DNA of 64,000 bases, taken from the NCBI RefSeq assembly GCF_047495875.1, contig NC_092471.1, positions 10,499,001-10,563,000 of the forward strand, in the 5' to 3' direction. The translations under genes and the position numbers were made by a program. Below the pieces are notes generated by a model. That model searched no databases. It was given only the letters and a program-made list of their open reading frames with translations, and was not told the DNA's origin. The DNA is from Pithys albifrons albifrons (Eukaryota; Chordata; Aves; Passeriformes; Thamnophilidae). This document shows, in pieces, positions 49,775 through 60,040 of this stretch (positions within the stretch are counted from its first letter, which is position 1; the number at the start of each line of letters is the position of its first letter).

Positions 49775-50247
49775 AACTTGAGGTGCTGGAGCGGGGCCAG
49801 AGAAGAGCGACAAGGCTGGTGAAGGGACTGGAGCACAAGTGCTGTGGGGAGAGGCTGAGGGAGCTGGGGGTGTTCAGCCTGGAGAAGGGGAGACTCAGAG
49901 GTGACCTCAGCACTGTCTGGAACTACCTGAAGGGAAGTTCTGGCCAGGTGGGGGTTGGTCTCTTCTCCCAGGCACTCAGCAATAGGACAGGGGGGCACGA
50001 TGGGCTCAAGCTCTGCCAGGGGAAGTTGAAGTTGGAGATGAGAAAAAAATTCTTTGCAGAGAGTGCTCAGGGATTGGAATGGGCTGCCCAGAGAGGGGGT
50101 GAATTCCCCATCCCTGGAGGTTTTTCAGCTGAGGTTGGCCGTGGCACTGAGTGCCATGATCTGGTAAAGGGACTGGAGTTGGACCAAGGGTTGGACTTGG
50201 TGATCTCGGAGGTCTTTTCCAACCCAATTGATTCTGTGATTCTGTGA
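49775..50247 (+). mobile_element. CR1 LINE 3' fragment, longer copy
   Basis: It begins at GAACTTGAGGTGCTGGAGCG and covers the last part of CR1 ORF2 (products like LERGQRRATRLVKGLEH, RLRELGVFSLEKGRLRGDL and YLKGSSGQVGVGLFSQ) plus the 3' end with two ATTCTGTG units. An A run near 50043-50049 appears to shift the frame compared with the copy at 42.4 kb. It is 5'-truncated and not active. Confidence 0.94.
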
Positions 50248-53200
50248 GGTTTCTGTACATGAGGCTTCAGCCCCAGTCATCTCTCCCACAAAATTATTTT
50301 AAGAGAGTACTGTTTTAGGATGAAAAAAGGAAAAGGAGAGGGTCATTTTTTAGACTTGGTGATGAGAGTATGTTTTTTTTAATCTGATAATGAATTCATT
50401 AATGGATTATTAGCATTCTTCATTGTGGATATATTCAGTTCCCTGCATTGTATGGGGGAAAGCCATGCACATCACAACTGCTGGTTCATATAAAATCAGT
50501 ATTCAGTGCTGCAAATCTGAACAAACCAATTGGGATTTTAGCCCAAATGTTATGAGGGAGAACAGGAACAAAATGTTGGGTATTAAAAATGTTGAAGTTA
50601 TGACTGAGAATGTATGGAGCACAGATGTTCTGAGGTTGGCAGAATTGCAGAGATAACTTTTTAATGAAAGATAACAAGGTTTTTATCTTTATTTCTTCTG
50701 TTTTAGAAGTGAAGCCAACTTTTGCATACATGAGTAGTTTGCTTGAATTTTATTTGGTAGGGATGGTTATTTAGATTGATTGTTGAAAGAGCCATAATCC
50801 ACTTACGAAAGGCTTAGGTCTCAGCTGTCACACTGCTGGGTTTGGATGCAGCACAGTAATTATTCCTTTTTTCTTAAATACTCCTTTTCCTTTTTGATGG
50901 CAGAGATTTCAGCTGGGCCAGGGAAGGATTGGTGATGGCTCGTGCTTGTTTGTGCCGTGGCAGTGTTTGGAGCTCACTGTAAATGAGGGTTTGCACTGCA
51001 GTGGTGACCGGCTGGGAGGGTGTTGAGCCTGCGCTGGGTGCGGAGTGGCCGCGTTCCCGCAGGTGCCCCGGGGGAGTCCCGGGCAGGGAGGGCCGTGCTG
51101 GAGTCTGGGCCCATCGGAAAACGAGCTGGCCTGGGGCAGCAGGAGAAAGCAGGTTGGAATTGAATGAAACATTCTTACACCCCAAAACCACTGCATCCTT
51201 CCCCCCAACTCTACTGTGTGTTTTTTTTCTTTTAATTTTTATTTTATTTCAGAGGTTGAGAGGACTAACACAACTTGACTCATACTTACATCTTTTTCTG
51301 TTTGTTGGTGTAGCAGATTTAGCCTCTTTTAGTTGCTGTCTGGAACCAGTTCAACCATTTTTATGTAGTGTGAAGCTTGAGCTAATAAACTGGTGACTCT
51401 CAGCAGACAAAACACAGAACTGAGCTGGTCTCTTTTTGCTTCCTGATGTTGAAAGCCTTGAGATCCTCCGTGTGCCAGGGAGTACAGGGGGCCTTCAAAG
51501 GGCTCTCCAAAGTGCGCTGACCTGGCCTGATACAACCTGACTGGGAGATGAGCTTGAGAGTTTTTGCTTTCCACTCTTCAGTAGTTCTGTTTTATGGGGT
51601 TTTCCCTTCAGTAATTTTATTTTATAGGATTTTCTCTTTTTCAGCCATTAATACTGACTGTATCTGGGAGTAGCAGCTGAAGCTCTTGTAGTACACACTG
51701 TGTAGTCCCTCCTGAAGAATTTATAATCAAATGTAGTTGATCTTAGAAATGCCCAAACTTCTGTGCCCTACTGACCTGGACTTTCCTAAAGAGAAAATCC
51801 ATGTGGTGGGAGGGGAAGCTGTGAAGCAACTTGCAGGCTCACATTGATCTGTGGAAGAACAAAAAACAGGACTGGCTAGATGGGGGATGCCTTGTTGGTT
51901 GGAAACTCTGCCTGTGCTGTGTGTGCTGGAGTAATTCATCACTGTTGGCTGCACATTTGAACAATGCTAATTCTGCTTGAGGATTTACTGGGTAGCAATT
52001 TACCTGCTTGCTGTGGGCAGTGTGATGTCTTCATTCCCAGCTTTTGCAAGAGCCACGGTTTTGAGAGGATGTGCAAAGGACATTTTTGAAAAATCAGTAT
52101 GCGAAGGGGCACATTGATCTATTCTATAGTTTGGAAATTTAGGGCATTTAGGCAGCTGGAAGGTGTGCTTGCCTTGTATCATAAATGAACTAGTACTTCT
52201 TTTTGCACTTGTTTAAGTAGGCATTTGGGGCTATGTGGGTTTTCCCCCCACTTTTTGCCCCATTTATTTATTTTTTTAAAGTCTTGGTTATCATCTCTTA
52301 CTTGGCTTTTATTCTTCCTAAGAGCCTCATTTTCCATGCAGTCAGACTGCAACATCTGGAAGCAATCTCTTCCTTGGCAAGGAAAGATGTGACAGACACA
52401 GCGAGGTGTAACTTCTACTTTTGTTATCTTACCTTTGCATTTTTTAAGACATCTAAACCCAAACCATTTTAGAGATATATGGGAATTTCAGGTGCATTTT
52501 AGCAAAGCTCAGGAATATTGTTGGGCAGGATCATTAATAGTAATGTGGGTAATAGTGGTAATAGTTGAGTTTGTTGTACAGTTCAATAATCTTTCAGTGT
52601 TTTGTAATGCTTGTATCAAGTGTTTTAAACCCATGTTTTACTGGACAGTATAAATGGTTAGATACCAGTATAAAAACCTCATAGGACTCAAGCAGTAACA
52701 GTGTACTTATATTTCAAAATAGTATTTCACTTACTTCGTTAAAGATATTGATGTTATTAATGGTACTTTAATGAGCAATCCTATGACTCTGAGGCACTGC
52801 AGCAATCTCTTTCCCTTCCCTAATAGTTGTTCCACGTATTTAATAAAACCAGCAAAAGTAAAAAAAATACTTTGAACGAGAGGGGCATTATTTGATGGTG
52901 AAGTTGAGGGGGACAGAGTTATTGGGGTGGTACAAAGTCCTTGTTTGTTATTCACTTTCCAAATCTCTAAACTTGGGGTAGAGTCTCAATGTTCACTTTT
53001 TTCATGTGCCATTTAATTTTTTTCTCCTCCCTCCTGATAAAGCCTATTTAAGTTTTTGCTTTCACAGCATTGACCTGCAAAAGCAAATTTTACTTTGTGT
53101 TGACTGTTGCATATATTACCCCTGGGGACCTGTGTGTTTCCATGTGCTTGGCTGTTCCTGGATGGCTGTTTCAGGATCTGTAGCTCTGTCAGCCGGGCTT

Positions 53201-55697
53201 GGGGCTGAAGGCTGGTGAGAAGTGAATGGTTGTGTAGGTACAGGTGCTATCTGCTGTGTAGGAAAAATGTAGGGAATGCACGTGGAAAAGGAGTGGAGAG
53301 TGCTTTGAGCAGAGAGGTGAGGCTGGGCAGGTGCCTGATGGATTCCGGGACAGAACGTGTTGTGTCCCTGACCATGTGGGGTCCAGGCAAGGGGCTCCTC
53401 TGTCTGCAGGGCCTCCTCTCCCCTCCACAGGTGGGCAGGGGTGGGAGTGGGAGCCTGTGGGCACTGGGGTCCCACAGAACAGCAGGCTCTTGGCAGTGGC
53501 TCTTCTCAGACCAGGGTAGGAACAGTAGCAGAAGCCACGCAAGGGCTCTGCTTTGCCCCTTCTCTTCAGTGTGTTGGTCTCGTGTCCCAGCAGAGCTCTC
53601 TGCCTGCCACGCTTGGGGATGTGCTGACCTTGGCAAAGCTCCTCCCTGGCTTTGGTGTGAAGGGGTTCAGTTCAGCTGCTCTTGGTACCACATCCAGTGA
53701 CTTTGTGGCTGCAGAAGGTGACTCAGTTGGCTGATCCAATGGAGAGCCATGGGGGTAGGAAATGGTTTTGTGTTTATAATTTGCTTGCTGCTGGTTTGTT
53801 GGAGTGCTAAAAGGATTAGGAACTTTGCTGTGTGTTTGGGGAGTGGGAAGGAAGAGTAAGGCTTTCAGTAACAGCCCACAGTGCTAGAAAAGCATGTTCA
53901 GAGGTGCCTCTTTCCCACTTATTCAGCAGACTTGTTGCATAATAAAGAGCGAATATTGTAAAAAATTAATAAAGAGCAGGCCAAGGGAAGAAATGGTAGT
54001 GATGGCATAAAATCAACAGCCACCATAACATGTTTGGGGTTTTTTTTTATTTTTAGAAAGATGGAGAGAGGTGGTGTGGAGGGAGTGTAGGACCTAGAAG
54101 TTAAAAGAAAAAAAATGTGAAGAAAGACAGCAAATATTAAGAGCTGTATAAATTTGGTCATGTAGGTTCTTTGTTGCCATGCAAACTGTTCAATGGCTTT
54201 GGCACCACGGGCTGTTATTGTGTGTATCGACCATTCTGTGCTGGTAAGTAGGGAAGAATGTGGATTGATGGTGTCTCATTCAGGTCTTTCTGTAAAGGAA
54301 CTACAAGTCTTGTTGGTTAAGTAAACAGAACAAAACAACCACACATCTAAAGGTATTAATTGCATTATTGTTGAGTTTAGTCTTGATTGTGCTATCTTAT
54401 TGTGATCAGAACTGCTGATATGGTTGTAATGAACTCATGTTAAGGTGCAGTTACATTACAGAATTCTACTTGAAGTTATGCCTTCGGTATTTTACTGAAA
54501 TTGCAGAATTGCTTTAAACCTTGTTAGCAGCTGAAATATTAGGTTGTGTAATATTGGTAGAAATGACAGACTTTCAGGCCTGTTGGGAATCTGCGTGTTA
54601 CGCAGTTGCTCAAAATCTCACTTAAAAATCCATTTATAAAAATGGATGCAAAGGAATAAGAAGAAGCAGACTTGTTTTGGGTAAAAATCCCAGACACCAA
54701 ACCTTATTTCATCACACAAATATTGTGTCTCAGAAAAGGAGTGAGGGGCATAATGTAGCTGATAAAACCTTTCTTTTCTAAAATACTTCACGGAGAATAT
54801 TGGACATATTTCTGATCCTTTATTTAATTTTTGTCTCACTTGCATTTTAACTGTTGCTGCTGTGCAATTGGTCCTCAAGCATCAGCGTGTCTCATTCGTG
54901 GGTAGATAAATAATTCAGAAATGAACTTCGGCCACTTCAGCATCATAGTTTTAGAAGTTCATATTTCCTGAATTTAGCAAAGTCCTTGATTTTACAGGTG
55001 TGATTAATTGAATTACAGGGGGAAAAAAATCAATACATCACTGAACAGCCAATCCTCCATTACCAAAATCTTTTGTAGCCATTTTTTTAACTTTGTATCG
55101 CTGCCTTCTGGAGAAAATGGTAACTGCGTTACTGATTTGCCTGATAGAACTTCCAGGTAATGGTGCCAAGCAACAGCAACACAAAAAAGTGCCTGTGCAG
55201 GGACCGCCCCCAAATCAAACCCCACCTACGCGGAACCTGCTGGGAGCTGTTAAATAACCCTGGAGTGAGTCCATTGACACAAGTGTTTGAAATATCTGGG
55301 ACTGATCAGGGGATTCTTTGTATTTTGTGTGTATTTATATACATGTTTAGATGTATATAAATAGGGATATTCCTTTACCAGAGGCTGTTCCCAGAATTAC
55401 ATTAATGTGTGTGTAGCCCCTTTGTGCGTGTCCCAGGCACTGTCAGGGGACAGGTCGCCCTCACAGCTGCCGAGCCCAGCACATGTCACTGTGTGAGCTG
55501 GGCCGGGGATTCTGTCAGCTCTTGGCAGACTCAGCACTTGGCCAGTGTGTCTCAGTTAATCACAGCCATACCTACAGTAATTATTCATGTGATAGGCATT
55601 AATAACCTTTAAGATGTAAATCTTTTTTCAATGAAAATGCATTTGGGATCTTGTTATTGTTTCATGCTCAACTCTTGCTGTCAAATTATTCTAAATA

Positions 55698-55709
55698 CCC
55701 CCCCCCCCC
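55698..55709. repeat. C12 homopolymer run
   Basis: Twelve consecutive C in an AT-rich intron. Long C/G runs are rare and unstable, and they are error-prone in sequencing. Confidence 0.9.
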
Positions 55710-58700
55710 TTTGTAATTAGAAGCATTTTATGTATGATTTGTGTTCCTGGGCTACTCTTATTTTTCCAATGTGTTTTTAGTTCATTAATGTCTTGTTAGC
55801 AGTTTTAAATAGCAAGGTTTAATGAAGGGACACCTTATTTCTGCTAGTGTAATGTATTTTGAAATTCCTCTGCTTGCTTTTGGAAGGTGAACACTGAGCA
55901 CAGTCATCCTTCAGCAGCTGGATGTGTTTCCATCTTTGGAAGAGTCACTGCAATCAAACATGTACATACCTTTATTTCAGAAAAGACACAGGAATCTTCT
56001 GGTGTCTTAACATAATTAAATATAAACCTAAAGGAAATGTGCTATAATATTATTGCAGTTTTAGCAATCTGTTACAAAGTTTATTGCAGAGAAATAACTA
56101 GGTCAACCTCTGGATGACCTGTCTTTTTGAGTTTCTTCAGTTAGCTTTAGGCTAGAGCTCCACCTTGTGATCCTTCAGCAGGATACATTTTCTTTTTATA
56201 GTTAATAATTTAATTATGATTTCACAGAGTTGAGTGACCTCAGAAAGTTTTCACAGGCTTGAGAAGACATGCTTGGGAAAATTAAAGTTGGAATTCTGTG
56301 AACATGCCATAAAAGAAAAGAAACTGAAGAGCTGATTTTTATGATGCGTTTCAGTTTGGATTTAACTTGTTAAAGTAATCTGCTCATTAGAGCACATTTA
56401 TTCAATAACTGGACTTTCACTGTTTGAAATGGCATCTGCAACAATTTCACTTTTTTCAGACTTCACTGTGATGAACTTGATGTATTTTAAAAGTTCTGGT
56501 GGGATATTTGCATGGACTGTTTTCCTTTTTTACTGACTTCCTGAACCAGACACTTTGTTGAGTCATCCAGAATGTGAATGAGGAAGATGTGGCTGTCAGT
56601 AATCCTGAGTTTCCAGAAGGCTGGAAGGAATGAATGGATGAAATGATACTGATATGAACAGTGACAGAGAATGACCAATGTTGCTCTTTTACCTTTCCAA
56701 AACTAGAGAACATGAAATAAAACTGGAAAATTATAAATTCAAGGCAAAGAACATGACTCTTTGTAGTCTGGAGTTTGGTTGTGGGAGTTCTTATTTGGAA
56801 AGTGATCACTGCTTAACACTGAGTTCAAAAAGTAATTGGAAATATTAATAAAAAAAAGGTCTTATGTAATATAGGGACAAACTCTGGCTGACAAAAAATC
56901 CCTGAGTTATTTCTGGGTGCCAGGAAAGTATTGAGGGAAACTTTGCAAAGAACAAATGTGTTTTTCCTTGGGCAGCCTCTGTTGGCCACTGCCAGAGAGG
57001 ACACTGCTGGTTGAGCATCAGCAGCCCTTGTCTCATTCTGGATGTGTGTAAATCTTGTAAAATTATCCTTTTCTAGGACAAATGAAAGGGTGTTGGTATT
57101 TTTTTTGTCTTTTCTGGAGTCTGAGCTTGACGCTGGAGACCCTTTCACTCTTCCCTCACACCCTGTTGCCAGGTGTTCACCTGCAGCTTCTGCTTTCCAT
57201 AACACCAGTGCAGAGTTGCACTCATGAGGGCCAAGTTTCTTCTTCCTTCGAGTAAAACAGTTCTTGCAATGTTTGATCTCGGTAGTTTAACACTTCAGCA
57301 TCTTGCAAGAACCTGTTATTTTTTTTCTGTTTTATGAGGTGATTCTGACCAAGCTGCCGTGTTTTCTCTCATGGTTTGTGGTCTGTATTAACAGTTCTTA
57401 CAAGAAGTTCAAGTTGGTGTGAACAGCAGCCAGCTTGTTTTGTTAAGTGACTTATTTGGCTTCTTCGATGTAGAGAATAAGTACTTGAATCATGTGCCCA
57501 TTCATTTCATGGTTTTGTTTCATTTTTTTTCCCTTTGAAATATTTCTGTGATTGTAAGAAACTGTATGGAGATTTTTGCAAAATTCGTCAGCTTTGGCTT
57601 TCATAAAAGGAGCCAATTTTTGTGCAATTGTCACTGTAGTAGATTTGTTGCGTCTCAACATTGAAAATGTGAACTAGAAAAAATTGAATAAGAGCACATC
57701 GATAGACAGGTTGAACTTGAAACTGGGCAGAGTGTGGTTTTTGAAGTTTGCATCCTTGCTTGGCACTGGCACTGAATCACAGGCAGGCTTCCAAAAGGAC
57801 TTGTGTGGTTGTGTGGCTGTACTCCTTTTTTTTTGATTTTTCTTTTTTCTGTTTCCCCCTCCCTGTGCACCTGAACAGGTGCCAGCCTGATGACCAAGTG
57901 TCTACCCCATCCTGAGGGACTGTTGCCTTCTAATCTATGTCACATCCTTTGAGGCCTGCTAAAACTGAGGCCTAAATAAGGCCTAAACGGAAACTAAAGC
58001 CAAAACTACCACAACTTGGCGCTAAAATGTGCCTTTTTTCCCCAAATTGGAGTTGCTGACTGTGGAATCAAAGTAATTACTGAAAAAAATGAAAAATCCA
58101 AAGTGTGGAGCATTATGATATGTTACTGAGTGTGTGGTTTCACAGACAGCCTGGATGGTATAATAGAGAAGGAAGTTTTACCCTCCTCTCCCTGGCCTGT
58201 GGCTGTGCAGTCCTGTGTTTCCTGTGCCTTGGCTCTGGGTATCTGCTGTTGAACCAGTTTAACTTGAGAATCCCAGGGAAGAATACTCGAGGTGTATTTT
58301 GCCTGTTTTAGTGGGGAATTGATGTGGGTGGTGGTGAATGGCAGAGCCTGCAAAGGTGTCAGATCACTGGGCAGGGGCATCACCTGGCTGCAGAGTGTGA
58401 GTGGGATGCACTGGGCATGTGTGCCCATGTGGGTTTAGGGAAGGAAGGAGTGGAGTGGCAGAGGTTGCTGCTCTGCTGCTGCAGCAGAGACGTTTGGGAT
58501 GGAACAGGACGTAGTGGTTGCACATACCTTGAGGTCCATCAGCCTGTCTTGAGCCTCCTCTCTTTGTGCCACTGTTTCCACTTGGGTTCTCTGCTTTTAA
58601 GTAATTGTATGAAATGTGGAGAAAGAGAGCCCAGTGAGTTCAGGGTTTGTGGTTTGTCTGAGCTCTGGCAGCTGCAGTGGCCCCTGCACTCAGAGTGGGC

Positions 58701-59577
58701 ACTTGCAGGGGAAGCAAAGCCGCCACTTGCCCCTGTGCAGGCCGGGCTGAAACGCAGCCTCTCAATCAGCCACCAGACATGGAGCAACATGTGCTTGGCA
58801 TGCCAGAATTAAACCTGTCCCTCACGTACCTCATCACCCCAGCAGGCTGCACAGTCAGCACACTGAGTCTGGAGCTTTTCCTCCATGGTATTGTCTTTAA
58901 AACACCTGAACATCACGCTCTCTTCATTTCACTGTGCCCAAGTGAGCCTGGGGTAGCCAAGTGATAAAGACCTTTAGGCTGAATGGTTAAATCTTGTGTT
59001 TGAAGTGTCCAGGGGGGTTTATTCCCCCTTAAAAATAGGAAAGTAATAGAAATAACATAATTTATTAGTAAGTGCAATATTATAATAAAGTTTAAAGCAG
59101 GTATTTAACAATCTTTAGTTATAACACAGCGGTGTTTCTGATGCTTTCCTTTATACCATGTGGATAATATTATCTTCCTTGATATTCTTAGTCTTGACAA
59201 ATGCTTTATGTGTTAAAACTGTTAAGTCTGGTTTTTCAGCTTTGAAAGTCATGGAGTTGTGAAACATCTGGTTATAAGAACTTGTTTTAAGAGCTTGTAT
59301 TTATGGAAAATGACACGGAATTGCAAATTAGAAATACAGAGTTGGTACATAAAATGTCCTTAAATGTGCACAAACTGGGCTTTAAGGTAAACATCAAATC
59401 TGGTTTTGGTTTGTCAGCCAGAAATACCCTGGTGTCCTGAAGTCTGGACTCTGCTGTGCACAGTGTTAAAGGTCAAACTAAAATCGAGTAGAAATTTAAA
59501 AATTAAAAAATTAAAGCTGCACCTTGCCAGGTGTTAATGAAAACTGTTCCAGTTTGCTCATCCTGTTGAGAAAATAG

Positions 59578-59665
59578 TTGTTGCTGTTGGGTTTGTTGTT
59601 TGGGTTTTGTTGTTTTTTGGGGGTTGTAATTGGGTTTTTTGTTGTTGTTTTGGGTTTATTTTTAA
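59578..59665 (+). repeat. T/G-rich simple tract
   Basis: GTTGTTG, GGGTTTTG and GTTTTTTGGGGG units, about 230 bases before the first STAG2 coding exon and on the transcribed sense strand. Confidence 0.85.
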
Positions 59666-59985
59666 CAAATTTTTCTCTTTTTATTTTACTGTGATGCTTT
59701 TACCATCGTGGGGATACTTGGTAGTATCATTTGTGGGGGTACTTTGTAGGCTCATGGGAGGAGTCAAAAATCTTTAAGCAGGAAAAGCTTGGTTGGAAAG
59801 GGTTTGGTGTGATCCACATTTTCTGTGTGTCCAAGTTTTTTACCCCTTTATGTTTGGAATAATTTTCACTGCATTATTTTTCAATTCTATTTTAGAAGTT
59901 GTCTACTACAAAGGAAGAAAGAAAAGTAAGCTTGCACTTCAGACTGCTTTTTGAATACCTTTCTAATACAGTGGTGTTCCAGAAG

Positions 59986-60000
59986 ATGATAAAGAAATGA
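59986..60000 (+). promoter_or_regulatory. STAG2: Upstream ORF overlapping the STAG2 start (ATGA overlap)
   Basis: An ATG at 59986 opens a four-codon frame (M I K K) whose TGA stop at 59998-60000 overlaps the main ATG at 59997-59999 by two bases. Its context has A at -3. The main ATG has G at -3. This layout could reduce or couple initiation at the main start. It is present in every splice form proposed here except one that skips the exon. Confidence 0.6.
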
Positions 60001-60040
60001 TAGCAGCTCCAGAAATACCAACTGATTTTACTCTCCTTCA
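59997..60040 (+). CDS. STAG2: STAG2 first coding exon, coding part
   Basis: ATG at 59997, 14 codons plus two bases (CA) of Gln15, then the donor GTAAGT at 60041. The product start [11 protein letters not shown] is the STAG2 signature. Thr12 and Leu13 follow, where human has Asn and Leu. Confidence 0.96.

Larger units (their letters stand above)
50248..59895 (+). other. STAG2: STAG2 first intron, last segment before the coding exons
   Basis: About 9.6 kb of mostly AT-rich intron. It contains a GC-richer patch with clustered CpG at about 51005-51125, a GC-richer stretch at 53130-53720, a C12 run at 55698-55709, and a T/G tract at 59578-59665. I recognise no coding exon or further repeat family. 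Confidence 0.65.
59896..60040 (+). other. STAG2: STAG2 exon with start codon, longest form (two acceptors)
   Basis: Two good acceptors precede the start codon: CTATTTTAG ending at 59895 and TTTCTAATACAG ending at 59971. Between them is a donor, GAAAA|GTAAGC at 59925/59926. Possible forms are one exon 59896-60040, a short exon 59972-60040, or a 30-base exon 59896-59925. Splicing from 59925 to 59972 would need a 46-base intron, below the usual vertebrate minimum. All forms change only the 5'UTR. Confidence 0.6.

Noticed and set aside
53116..53720. Overlapping open frames of 100-160 codons in a GC-richer stretch
   Set aside because: Frames are open on both strands, with no domain, no splice logic and no codon pattern. 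Probably effects of composition.
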